Assembly: GCA_002391625.1 (NCBI GenBank)
Contig: DGFJ01000007.1
Location: forward strand, 16,113 to 80,112
From: Ruminococcaceae bacterium UBA3903
GTDB lineage: Bacteria; Bacillota; Clostridia; Oscillospirales; Acutalibacteraceae
Length of the DNA: 64,000 bases
Direction of reading: 5' to 3'
Shown here: positions 54,001-62,029 of the stretch, in pieces
Position numbering within the stretch: position 1 is the stretch's first letter
Layout: the number at the start of each line of letters is the position of its first letter
Notes under the pieces: model-generated
What the model was told of the DNA's origin: nothing
Database searches by the model: none
Seen by the model: only the letters and a program-made list of their open reading frames with translations
Translations under genes and position numbers: made by a program

Positions 54001-55430
54001 TTAACAAAGGTTGAAAAAGTATCTGTAATCACACTGTTAACAAGCTTTACAGCACCAATCTCTGTTATTCTGTCCTTATTTGGGCTAAGACCTGTTGTTT
54101 CTAAATCAAAGCATATGAATTCTCCGTCAAAGCTTCTATCTAACTCACCCTCTACCGAAGAAATCATATCGTTTACAAAATATGCCTCTGTGCCATATAT
54201 AACCTTTATTGGGTTATCACCCTTGTTAATTCTTTCAGCGGCATTCATAGCATCAGGGAATGCCTGTGCAACACCATGGTCAGTTATGGCTATAGCTGTG
54301 TGTCCCCACTGGTTGGCACGTTTAACTAGGTCGCTGGCTGCTGTCAAGCCATCCATAGAGGACATATTGGTATGAAGATGCAGCTCTACCCTTTTTTTAG
54401 GGGCGTTGTCTACAACTTTTATTTTTTCAACGGTAGCAATGCTTCGGACTCTAATATTAGTTTCTTTATCATATTTATCATATTCTACCTCGCCACGAAC
54501 TATTATAGCATCGCCCTTTTTCAGCTTATCAAGGCATTTACATTTTTTTATGTCATCAAATACCTTAATACTCATTGAGCCTGTATAGTCTGTTATGCTG
54601 ATAGAAATAATATTCTTTTTGCCATCTCTAGTTTCACGTTTCTCTATATTAAATATATCCCCCCATACAGTTGTGTTGCCTGTATCCAAGGATAGCGTTT
54701 CAATAGGTACTGGCGTTCCCTTAGTGATGTTGCCATACAGTGGCTTTATAGTGTCGGGTAATATTTGTGGGTACAGGTTTTCACCCCTTCGTATTTCTAT
54801 AGAGGTAGCATTTTTACTTTTTCGTTCTTTTTTGCTCTTTATGGCACTCTCCATAGACTGGTCATATACCTCTATTTTTTCTACTGCATTTTGTCGTGTT
54901 TGTTTTTCAATAACCACCTGTTGTTTTTCTATGTAATTGGGGTTATCGGCATCAACAGATAATACACCTGTAAACTCGACGTTAAAATGTAAATCGAATT
55001 CTCGGGAAATAATATTTTTAAGTGACTTATCAAAGCCCTTACTTAATAAAATTCCATGGCCACCATGGTTTAGGTTAATAACAATAGTATTATCCTTTAC
55101 CGCTGCGGTAGCGTCTGCTACAGTGCCGTTCAAGCTTGGTATTTCTCTTTTTAATTGCAGTACAAGCTGGTCAAAGTAATTTGGGGTAAAAGCTTGCTGT
55201 GGAAACCTAGGCTTAATATGAACAAGTCTTAAGGACAATGGTGATGCTTTAATCACGTTCTCTGCATCAAACAGCTTTTGTCGTTCCAACAGAAACTGTA
55301 ACGTCAACTCTATTTCCATTATTCTTTTATTTGAATCTATTGTAACACCAGTAACCTCACCATCTAATATCTCTGACGGCAAGGATTTGATGTCTATATA
55401 TTCAGAAAAAATTTGCTTAAAAGTTTTCAA
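51060..55430 (-). CDS. polC: DNA polymerase III alpha subunit, PolC type
   Basis: PolC is the main replicative polymerase of low-GC Gram-positive bacteria. At 1456 residues it has the usual order: N-terminal region, OB fold (about 225-345), PHP domain starting HLHTNMSSMDG near residue 348, an inserted DnaQ-like proofreading exonuclease starting FDLETTGLSPN near 437, a zinc module (CPKC and CPECG near 920-950), then the palm with PDIDLNFSGEYQ. The start is TTG at 55430 with GAGGT 7 nt upstream. It lies between ispG and the AI-2E family gene. Confidence 0.97.
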   Translation of the reverse strand: MKTFKQIFSEYIDIKSLPSEILDGEVTGVTIDSNKRIMEIELTLQFLLERQKLFDAENVIKASPLSLRLVHIKPRFPQQAFTPNYFDQLVLQLKREIPSLNGTVADATAAVKDNTIVINLNHGGHGILLSKGFDKSLKNIISREFDLHFNVEFTGVLSVDADNPNYIEKQQVVIEKQTRQNAVEKIEVYDQSMESAIKSKKERKSKNATSIEIRRGENLYPQILPDTIKPLYGNITKGTPVPIETLSLDTGNTTVWGDIFNIEKRETRDGKKNIISISITDYTGSMSIKVFDDIKKCKCLDKLKKGDAIIVRGEVEYDKYDKETNIRVRSIATVEKIKVVDNAPKKRVELHLHTNMSSMDGLTAASDLVKRANQWGHTAIAITDHGVAQAFPDAMNAAERINKGDNPIKVIYGTEAYFVNDMISSVEGELDRSFDGEFICFDLETTGLSPNKDRITEIGAVKLVNSVITDTFSTFVNPQMPISGKITQLTGITDDMVADAPLEKEAVKAFYDFCGGSQAVVVAHNAPFDTSFIKATAVRCNLDYNFTAIDTVAICRAVLKDIKNCKLDTVAKYLRLGNFNHHRATDDAEILARIFINLLDRLKQDFGLKSTQEINVKITGADFKKLRSYHQIILVKNQVGLKNLYKLISMAHLNYFYKKPRIPKTQLIKYREGLIIGSACEAGELFRGMLDGKPWGELKEIASFYDYLEIQPVANNMFMVNNGTAKNIQELQEYNKNIVKLGEQLNIPVVATCDVHFMEPHDSDYRKILMAAQGFSDADNQAPLYYRTTAEMLDEFAYLGEKKAYEVVVENTNIISDMIENVRPIPKGVFPPFIDGAEEQLTSITWQRAKDKYGDPLPDIVKERLDRELGAITKYGFSILYMTAQKLVADSEAHGYLVGSRGSVGSSFVATMSGISEVNPLCPHYVCPKCKHSEFFTDGSYGSGFDLPPKKCPECGTQYQQDGHEIPFETFLGFEGDKTPDIDLNFSGEYQSSSHRYTEELFGKDNVFKAGTIATVADKTAYGYVKKYCETKEMVMHKAEELRLSTGCTGVKRTTGQHPGGMVVVPRGYEAYDFCPVQHPANDQKSDNITTHFDFHSIHDTICKLDELGHDVPTIYHYLEEYTGVSVMDVSMSDPDVMSLFVSTKALGVQPEDIDSQTGTFSLPEVGTGFVRQMLIETQPKTFTDLLQIAGLSHGTDVWIGNAAELIKSNTCTISNVIGTRDSIMTYLLHKGLEPKMAFKIMEIVRKGNATRLLTEEHINAMKEHNVPDWYIDSCMKIKYMFPKAHAAAYMIATLRLGWYKVHTPVAYYAAYFSVRSDDFDASTVLQGKDAVVRKMNNIKQKGYATTAKDKTEFATLQIVNEMLARGIVVLPIDIYKSDAKKFIIEDGKIRLPFSSLTGVGESAAESLAHCGKQGKYLSIEELKTRAKISTAVVDTLRSVNALNGLPESSQMSLFG

Positions 55431-55457
55431 AAAATCTACCTCAATTTTTTAAAAGTA

Positions 55458-56501
55458 TCACAGCTTCTCAACCTCTGCCAGTAATTCAACTAACAGTCTG
55501 TCCTCAGGGACTTTTCGTATTATTTCACCTTTTTTAAAGATTAAACCTACGCCGTCCCCACCTGCTATACCAATGTCAGCTTCACGGGCTTCACCAGGAC
55601 CATTAACTGCACAGCCCATTATAGCTACTGTAATATTTTTATCACAGTTTTTAAGCGTCTGCTCTGCCTCATTTGCCAGTGTAATCAAATCAATTTTTGT
55701 ACGCCCACAGGTAGGACACGAAACAAACTGTATACCACCCTGTGTCATACCTATTGCCTTTAATAAATCCTTGCCTGCGTATATCTCTTCTACAGGATTA
55801 GCGGTTAAAGAAACACGTATAGTATCGCCGATACCATGCAATAGTAACGCACCTATCCCTGCTGAGGATTTAATTATCCCCATACGCTTTGTGCCTGCCT
55901 CTGTAACACCTAAATGCAATGGGTAATCACAGGACTGTGCTGCAATCTCGTATGCCTCTACCATTGTTTTTACATTAGAGGATTTCATAGATAATACAAT
56001 ATCCGTAAAATCAAATTTTTCCAACAATGAAGCATGATACAAAGCACTGTCACACAAAGCCTGTGCCGTTGGGCTGCCATATTTTGCTAAAATCTCTTTT
56101 TCCAATGAACCAGAGTTTACGCCAATTCTAATAGGTATGCTCTTAGCCCTACAAGCATTGGCAACTGCCCTTACTCTGCTGTCATCACCAATATTTCCTG
56201 GGTTAATTCTGATTTTATCAACACCTGCCGATACACACTCTAGTGCTATACGATAGTCAAAATGTATATCAGCAACAATAGGAGCTTTAACAGCCTTCTT
56301 AAGTGCTGGTATTAGCTTAACAGCATTTAAATTTGGTATAGCTGCTCGTATAATGTCACAGCCAGCCCGCTCTAGCTCTACTGCCTGATTAACGCTGTTT
56401 TCTATATCTTCTGCCGGTATATTTAGCATAGATTGTACTGAAACAGGTGCATTTCCTCCTATTAAAACATTACCAGCTTTTATTTGCTTTGATTTTCTCA
56501 T
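55458..56501 (-). CDS. ispG: 4-hydroxy-3-methylbut-2-enyl diphosphate synthase (flavodoxin)
   Basis: IspG reduces MEcPP to HMBPP in the MEP pathway with a [4Fe-4S] cluster. VSVQSMLN near the N-terminus, DIHFDYRIAL, RINPGNIG, and the cysteine motifs SCPTCGRT and MGCAVNGPGEA are diagnostic. Length is 347 residues from ATG 56501, which has AGAGG 9 nt upstream; a frame reaching 56534 would overlap rseP. Dxs and Dxr, earlier enzymes of the same pathway, are also encoded in this window. Confidence 0.96.
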   Translation of the reverse strand: MRKSKQIKAGNVLIGGNAPVSVQSMLNIPAEDIENSVNQAVELERAGCDIIRAAIPNLNAVKLIPALKKAVKAPIVADIHFDYRIALECVSAGVDKIRINPGNIGDDSRVRAVANACRAKSIPIRIGVNSGSLEKEILAKYGSPTAQALCDSALYHASLLEKFDFTDIVLSMKSSNVKTMVEAYEIAAQSCDYPLHLGVTEAGTKRMGIIKSSAGIGALLLHGIGDTIRVSLTANPVEEIYAGKDLLKAIGMTQGGIQFVSCPTCGRTKIDLITLANEAEQTLKNCDKNITVAIMGCAVNGPGEAREADIGIAGGDGVGLIFKKGEIIRKVPEDRLLVELLAEVEKL

Positions 56502-56523
56502 AAGAATTTTCCTCTCAAAATAA

Positions 56524-57609
56524 CTATCCCCCAAATCCGCTGCCAGTTACAATACGCCATATGTCATTAAAGGCAACAACCACCATAAACGCCATTAATA
56601 GTGCAAATCCAACGCCGTGAACAACGCTTTCATATTTTTCTGGAATTGGTTTTCTCCTTATTAATTCTATTAGTAGGAAGAAAAAGCGACCACCGTCTAA
56701 TGCTGGAACAGGTAACATATTAAATATACCTAGGTTAACGGTAATAACCATCATCATAAATAGTATATTGTTAAAGGCGTCTAAAAAGCTGCTTTGTAAG
56801 CCTACAGATGCTGCATTGGAAATAGCAGATGCTGCACCAATAGGACCTGCCATATCATTTAAGCTATACTGTCCTGTTAACATACCAATCAAGCTGCTCC
56901 AAATTAGCCTAACAACAGATATTGTTTGTTCACAGGTTTGACCAATAACAGTAAAGACGTTCTTTTCTATGGGTAAGACATAAAAATCCAATGAAATTAT
57001 GTCAGTTTCACCATCCGTGGCTTTAGTAGTAGAAAATTGAACAGCACCCAAATCAGTACGTTCACCGTTTCTGTCCACGACAATATGTGGACTGGTGGTT
57101 TTCATGGTTGCAAGAGAAAAGGTTATATCTCTGGCATTCATAATAGCATAACCATCAATAGAAACAAATTTATCACCCACCTCCAAGCCGTTTGTCTGGG
57201 ATGTGGAGTTATCAGGGAATGAGCCAATAGTAGTTGAGGCGAATGTTGGTTGCTGTGCAACCAATACCAGCATCATTAACAAACCAAGTATGATATTCAT
57301 AACAGCACCTGCTACTATAATTATCATTCGTTTCCATACCGCCTTGTTTGAAAAGGCCCGTGGATTATCTGTACCTCCGTTTTCACCCTCTAAATCGCAA
57401 AATCCTCCAATTGGAAAAGCCCTCAATGAATAAGTGGTTTCACCTTTTGTAAATTTAAATATTCTGGGTCCCATGCCCAAAGCAAACTCATTCACCTGTA
57501 CCCCGAACAATTTAGCTGTAATAAAATGACCAAACTCATGCAGGAAAATGATTAATTCAAAAAGCAAAATTCCAATTATAATTAATAATGCAACAGAAAT
57601 ATAGACCAT
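56524..57609 (-). CDS. rseP: Site-2 intramembrane zinc metalloprotease RseP
   Basis: RseP-type proteases cleave membrane-bound anti-sigma factors and leftover signal peptides. HEFGH in the first membrane segment (about residue 25) is the zinc motif, a PDZ domain occupies about 110-190, and LPVPALDGG near residue 300 is the second active-site block. The start is unclear: ATG 57609 is almost on top of the AAAGGA site, so initiation may be at this ATG or at a non-standard codon a few positions later. Position between dxr and ispG is the common one. Confidence 0.93.
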   Translation of the reverse strand: MVYISVALLIIIGILLFELIIFLHEFGHFITAKLFGVQVNEFALGMGPRIFKFTKGETTYSLRAFPIGGFCDLEGENGGTDNPRAFSNKAVWKRMIIIVAGAVMNIILGLLMMLVLVAQQPTFASTTIGSFPDNSTSQTNGLEVGDKFVSIDGYAIMNARDITFSLATMKTTSPHIVVDRNGERTDLGAVQFSTTKATDGETDIISLDFYVLPIEKNVFTVIGQTCEQTISVVRLIWSSLIGMLTGQYSLNDMAGPIGAASAISNAASVGLQSSFLDAFNNILFMMMVITVNLGIFNMLPVPALDGGRFFFLLIELIRRKPIPEKYESVVHGVGFALLMAFMVVVAFNDIWRIVTGSGFGG

Positions 57610-57624
57610 TCCTTTCAATAGAAA

Positions 57625-58776
57625 TTAACAGCGAACATTGTCAATAACAAATTGTCTGGCTGTTTTGTCCGCATTTAATATATCTTCTAAACTGTATATT
57701 TGACAATCGGGTTGATTATTCATAGCCGCAGTAACAAGCTCCCCAATTTCTAAAAACTTTAGTTTATTATCTAAAAATAAACGTACCGCTTCCTCGTTAG
57801 CGCCATTGGCCGCTGCAGGTACTAGACCACCTCGTTTAATAGCTTTAATACAGGCTGACAAACAAGTAAAGGTATCATAATCTGGTTTATAAAATGTAAG
57901 CCTTGAAATTTCTGTTAGGTCTAATTGCTTCACTGGTGATTCCATACGTTTTGGATATGCTATAGCGTACTGTATAGGAATACGCATATCAGGCACACCT
58001 AGCTGTGCTATAACAGAATTGTCAATATACTCTATCATTGAGTGTATAATACTCTCCCTATGAACCACTACGTCAATGCTGTCCGCCGGCATATCAAAAA
58101 GCCAGGACGCTTCAATTATTTCTAACCCCTTATTCATCATAGTAGCAGAATCAATAGTTATCTTTGCACCCATACTCCAGTTGGGGTGATTCAACGCCTG
58201 TGTTACAGTAACATTTTCCAGTTCCTTTTTGGTTTTTCCAAAGAACGGTCCCCCAGAGGCAGTTAATATAAGCCTTTGCAAAGCCTTATGCTCAGGACAG
58301 CCCTGCAGGCATTGAAAGATAGCAGAATGTTCGCTGTCAACAGGATAAAGCTTTACGTTGTTTTCTTTTATAGTATTCATTACCAGCTTGCCACCAGCAA
58401 CTAACGTTTCTTTATTGGCAAGTGCAATATTTTTCTTTGCCTTGGCGGCAGCCAGAGTTGGTTTCAAGCCTACCATACCTACAACTGAGTTAAGAACAGT
58501 ATCTGCTGATGGAATACAGGCTGCGTCACATAATCCGTCCATGCCTAATGCTACCCTTGTATCAGTATCGGCAATTTTAATTTTTAGAGCCTTGGCAGAT
58601 TGCTCATCAAACATAACAGCCAGCTGTGGGTGAAATTCTCTAACCTGTTGTTCCATAGCTTCAACATTACTATGTGCAGTTAATGCCGAAACAGATAAAT
58701 TTAATTTTCGTACCACATCTAAGGTTTGTGTTCCAATAGAGCCTGTCGAACCAAGTATTGACAAATTCTCAGTCAT
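57625..58776 (-). CDS. dxr: 1-deoxy-D-xylulose 5-phosphate reductoisomerase
   Basis: Dxr converts DXP to MEP using NADPH. GSTGSIGTQTLDV near the N-terminus is the dinucleotide-binding loop; ANKETLVAGG, PVDSEHSAIFQCL and LTASGGPFFG carry catalytic and metal residues, and NHPNWSMGAKITIDSATMMNKGLE is a conserved region (residues about 194-217). Length is 383. It follows a 108-bp gap after the start side and precedes rseP by 15 bp. Confidence 0.97.
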   Translation of the reverse strand: MTENLSILGSTGSIGTQTLDVVRKLNLSVSALTAHSNVEAMEQQVREFHPQLAVMFDEQSAKALKIKIADTDTRVALGMDGLCDAACIPSADTVLNSVVGMVGLKPTLAAAKAKKNIALANKETLVAGGKLVMNTIKENNVKLYPVDSEHSAIFQCLQGCPEHKALQRLILTASGGPFFGKTKKELENVTVTQALNHPNWSMGAKITIDSATMMNKGLEIIEASWLFDMPADSIDVVVHRESIIHSMIEYIDNSVIAQLGVPDMRIPIQYAIAYPKRMESPVKQLDLTEISRLTFYKPDYDTFTCLSACIKAIKRGGLVPAAANGANEEAVRLFLDNKLKFLEIGELVTAAMNNQPDCQIYSLEDILNADKTARQFVIDNVRC

Positions 58777-58817
58777 ATATAAACCTCCCCAAAGAAAAAA
58801 TCATTTATACAATGCAA

Positions 58818-58850
58818 CGAAAGGGGTTCATCCACTGAACCCCTTATAAA
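58818..58850. other. Hairpin inside the operon between cdsA and dxr
   Basis: A perfect 10-bp GC-rich stem (58821-58830 with 58836-58845) with a 5-nt loop lies between cdsA and dxr. There is only TTTCG after it on the minus strand, so it is not a typical terminator. It may be an RNA processing or stability element, or a partial terminator. Confidence 0.55.
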
Positions 58851-58884
58851 AATGTTACCTAAAGAATATTAATATAACCCACCC

Positions 58885-59712
58885 TTAGCTAATTGTCATA
58901 ATTGGCAGGAACTGGACAAACATTAAAATAAAAGAAGATGTAAATATTACGCTGTCACATCTGTCTAATATGCCACCGTGACCTGGAATAACATTTCCAT
59001 AATCCTTTACATTACAGCTGCGTTTTATTAACGAGAAGCTAAGGTCACCAATTATTGAAATAACAGCACCTATCAGTGCTACAATAAATAGGTTTATATA
59101 GTGAATGCTCTCTGTGCCTGTAAAAATAAAATTTTGGAAAATTACGGCGTTTATTATAGCACCTATAACCCCAAAAATAATACCCCCTACTGCACCCTCT
59201 ACAGTTTTTTTAGGACTGATTTTTGGGCATAGCTTACGTTTTCCAAAAAAGCTGCCTACAAAATATGCACCTGCATCAGCTGCCCAAGGAATCACCAAAC
59301 ACATAGTTACGTTAAACCCAGTGTGACCTCTATCCCTGTCACACATTGCTATTATACAAGACATACCTGCTGTTACAATTAATACACTGGTATATATAAA
59401 TGCAAGGTCACTAAATTTAAATTTTTCGTGATTAGTAAGCATTACTACAAACAGAATAAGTGTAAACAAATATACAGGAATATGCCAATAACCAGACGAC
59501 ACCAGCATTGGTGTGATTGCTGTAAAAAGCATACACGGCACTGACACCCTTAGGTTTTTAATTAGTCCCTTAGCGTTTAGTAGTTCTGTTGTACACATTA
59601 GTGTAGCCAACGCAATTAGTATATTGACACAAATTGGAAAGGCTTTATTAAAAGCCAGAGTTAATACAATTAACGCACAGCCCACAGCACCAGAAATGAT
59701 ACGTGTTTTCAT
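58885..59712 (-). CDS. cdsA: Phosphatidate cytidylyltransferase
   Basis: CdsA makes CDP-diacylglycerol, the precursor of anionic phospholipids. It is an integral membrane protein of about eight helices; the C-terminal signature is present around SLIKRSCNVKDYGNVIPGHGG and ILDRCDS. KKTVEGAVGGIIFG precedes it. Length (275 aa) is normal. It lies between uppS and dxr, the conserved order. The membrane location agrees with hydrophobic segments throughout the first 200 residues. Confidence 0.95.
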   Translation of the reverse strand: MKTRIISGAVGCALIVLTLAFNKAFPICVNILIALATLMCTTELLNAKGLIKNLRVSVPCMLFTAITPMLVSSGYWHIPVYLFTLILFVVMLTNHEKFKFSDLAFIYTSVLIVTAGMSCIIAMCDRDRGHTGFNVTMCLVIPWAADAGAYFVGSFFGKRKLCPKISPKKTVEGAVGGIIFGVIGAIINAVIFQNFIFTGTESIHYINLFIVALIGAVISIIGDLSFSLIKRSCNVKDYGNVIPGHGGILDRCDSVIFTSSFILMFVQFLPIMTIS

Positions 59713-59750
59713 AAATTTGTCCCGTCTTTCATATTTTTTCTTATTACAGA

Positions 59751-60503
59751 TTATACCCCGCCAAATCGGCGGTTTCTACGAGCAAACTCTATTAGAGCAT
59801 CGTCCAGCATACCTGTATTAAAATCTGGCCACAGGACATCCATGATAATATATTCAGTATAAGCTGATTGCCACAATAAAAAGTTGGAAATACGGTATTC
59901 TCCGCTAGGTCTAATAACCAAATCAGGGTCAGGCTGTCCAGCCGTGTACATATTGTCACTAATAACCTTTTCGTTTATATCATCTATGGTTAAGCAACCA
60001 TCTTTCACATCAACTGCAATATTTTTTACTGCACGAACAATTTCATCTCTACTGCCGTAATTCATAGCAATATTAAGTACCATGCCGGTACGGTCAGCGG
60101 ATAATTTTTCATTTTCATCTATTAAGCTTTGTAGTTCTGGGGAAAAGGCGTTCCTGTCACCAATAAATTTAACAACAATATTTTCATCCTTGAAATCAGC
60201 TATAGCCTCTTGTAAATAGGATTTAAACAGCTTCATTAACGCTCCTACTTCATCCTCTGGTCGTTTCCAGTTTTCGGTAGAAAAAGCATACACTGTTAAA
60301 TACTTAATACCTATTTTATTGCAATATCTGGTTATAGTTCTGAAATTATTGGCACCAGCAGAATGACCAGCACTACGAGGCAAGCCACGTTTTTTAGCCC
60401 ATCTGCCGTTTCCATCCATAATTATGCCCACATGACTGGGTAGCTTTATGTCATCCAATGATAAAATACTTTTGTTGTTCTTTTTAGAAATAAATGGTAA
60501 CAC
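59751..60503 (-). CDS. uppS: Isoprenyl (undecaprenyl) diphosphate synthase
   Basis: UppS is a cis-prenyltransferase that makes undecaprenyl diphosphate, the lipid carrier for peptidoglycan and teichoic acids. HVGIIMDGNGRWAKKRGLPR holds the catalytic aspartate (about residue 31), FSTENWKRP follows, and IRPSGEYRISNFLLWQSAY is the C-terminal signature. Length is 250 residues. It lies between frr and cdsA, as in most Firmicutes. Confidence 0.96.
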   Translation of the reverse strand: MLPFISKKNNKSILSLDDIKLPSHVGIIMDGNGRWAKKRGLPRSAGHSAGANNFRTITRYCNKIGIKYLTVYAFSTENWKRPEDEVGALMKLFKSYLQEAIADFKDENIVVKFIGDRNAFSPELQSLIDENEKLSADRTGMVLNIAMNYGSRDEIVRAVKNIAVDVKDGCLTIDDINEKVISDNMYTAGQPDPDLVIRPSGEYRISNFLLWQSAYTEYIIMDVLWPDFNTGMLDDALIEFARRNRRFGGV

Positions 60504-60529
60504 TGCCTCACCTCATATGACTATATAAT

Positions 60530-61084
60530 TTAGATAGCCATTACTTCCTTTTGCTTTTGTTCAGAAAGAGAGTCAACCTCTTTAATAAATTTATCTGTTA
60601 AATCCTGAGTTTTCTTTTCAGCCTGCTTTAGGTCGTCCTCTGTAATTTCTCCATCCTTTTTCATGGCTTTGAATTTATCAACAGAATCACGACGCACATT
60701 TCTGATAGCTATCTTTGACTCTTCCCCAAGCTCTTTAATCTCCTTAACAATATCCTTACGTCTATCTTCAGTCAATGGTGGAAAAACAATTCTTAGTGTT
60801 CTGCCATCAGTTTGTGGGTTGATACCTAAATCAGATGTTTGGATGGCTCTCTCCACTAATTTAACAACGGAAACATCCCAAGGCTGTATCATTAATGTTC
60901 TGGCCTCTGTTACAGAAACAGCTGCTAGCTGATTAATTGGTGTTGGTGTGCCATAATAATCAACCATTATTTTATCTAAAACAGCAGGATTAGCTCTGCC
61001 TGCTCTGATAGCAGCATATTCACCTGCTAGGTGATCTATACGTCTACCCATACGTTCTTCAATTTTTTTCAATACTTCTTTCAT
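60530..61084 (-). CDS. frr: Ribosome recycling factor
   Basis: Frr splits post-termination ribosomes with EF-G. The 184-residue sequence shows YAAIRAGRANPAVLDKI, VDYYGTPTPINQLA, IQPWDVS and ERRKD-like segments, then RNVRRDSVDKFK and EDDLKQAEKKTQ, the helical hairpin at the C-terminus. The conserved pyrH-frr-uppS order supports it. GGAGG precedes the ATG. Confidence 0.97.
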   Translation of the reverse strand: MKEVLKKIEERMGRRIDHLAGEYAAIRAGRANPAVLDKIMVDYYGTPTPINQLAAVSVTEARTLMIQPWDVSVVKLVERAIQTSDLGINPQTDGRTLRIVFPPLTEDRRKDIVKEIKELGEESKIAIRNVRRDSVDKFKAMKKDGEITEDDLKQAEKKTQDLTDKFIKEVDSLSEQKQKEVMAI

Positions 61085-61106
61085 AGTAAAATTGCCTCCT
61101 TTAAAA

Positions 61107-61811
61107 TTATTTTACAAGTGTACCTACTTGTTCGCCGCATACTGCTGATACAATGTTATCAGGCTTATCAATGCTAAATACTAAAATTGGAATATTATTA
61201 TCTTTACATAGAGAAGCAGCTGTACTGTCCATAACTGCTAAATCCTTATTTAAAATGTCATAGAATGAAACTGTATCATATTTTACAGCGTTAGGATTTT
61301 TCTTTGGGTCACTGTCATACACGCCGTCAACCATTGTAGCTTTTAAAATAATGTCAGCATCTATTTCTGCTGCACGTAAGGATGCTGCTGTATCTGTAGA
61401 GAAAAATGGATTACCTGTACCACAGCCAAAAACCACTACTCTACCCTTTTCTAAGTGTCTGACAGCCTTATTTCTAATGTATGGTTCAGCAACCTGTTGC
61501 ATAGAGATAGCTGTTTGAACACGTACAGTAACGCCAAGCTGTTCCAAAGCATCGGCTACTCCTAAAGCATTAATAACGGTAGCCAACATTCCCATATGGT
61601 CTGCTCTGGTTCTATCCATTTGACCACTGCTCCTGCCACGCCAAAAATTACCGCCGCCTACAACGATAGCAACCTCTACACCTAGGTCAACCAATTTTTT
61701 TACAGGCTCACAAAATTTCAGGACTGTTTCAAAGTCAATACCGTGCTCTTTGTTACCAGCCAACGCCTCACCACTTAATTTTAGCAGGACTCTTTTATAC
61801 TTTGGTTCCAT
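61107..61811 (-). CDS. pyrH: UMP kinase
   Basis: PyrH phosphorylates UMP to UDP. YKRVLLKLSGEALAG near the N-terminus, VVGGGNFWRG, DHMGMLATVINALGV and the C-terminal VMDSTAASLCKDNNIPI are characteristic of bacterial UMP kinases of the amino-acid-kinase fold. Length is 234 residues from ATG 61811, with AAAGG 10 nt upstream. It is the first visible gene of the long operon, and a promoter lies directly upstream; rpsB and tsf, often in front of pyrH, are not here. Confidence 0.96.
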   Translation of the reverse strand: MEPKYKRVLLKLSGEALAGNKEHGIDFETVLKFCEPVKKLVDLGVEVAIVVGGGNFWRGRSSGQMDRTRADHMGMLATVINALGVADALEQLGVTVRVQTAISMQQVAEPYIRNKAVRHLEKGRVVVFGCGTGNPFFSTDTAASLRAAEIDADIILKATMVDGVYDSDPKKNPNAVKYDTVSFYDILNKDLAVMDSTAASLCKDNNIPILVFSIDKPDNIVSAVCGEQVGTLVK

Positions 61812-61873
61812 AAAATACATTCCTTTCAAATTATACAAATTTTCTCTATAAACATTCTAATTTACCATATCCT

Positions 61874-61902
61874 ATAATACAATATGTAACGGTTTCTGTA
61901 AA
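61874..61902 (-). promoter_or_regulatory. Promoter of the pyrH operon
   Basis: On the minus strand TTTACA (61897-61902), a 17-bp spacer and TATTAT (61874-61879) lie about 63 bp before the pyrH start. Confidence 0.65.
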
Positions 61903-62029
61903 GGGTATGTTTAATAATTCACCAATATTTCATAATTTATCATTTACCTTCTTGTGGCTGCGGGTACTTATATGATATACTTTTATTTAACAGATAAAAA
62001 CATATTTTTTATAATTTCAAGGAGTATTT

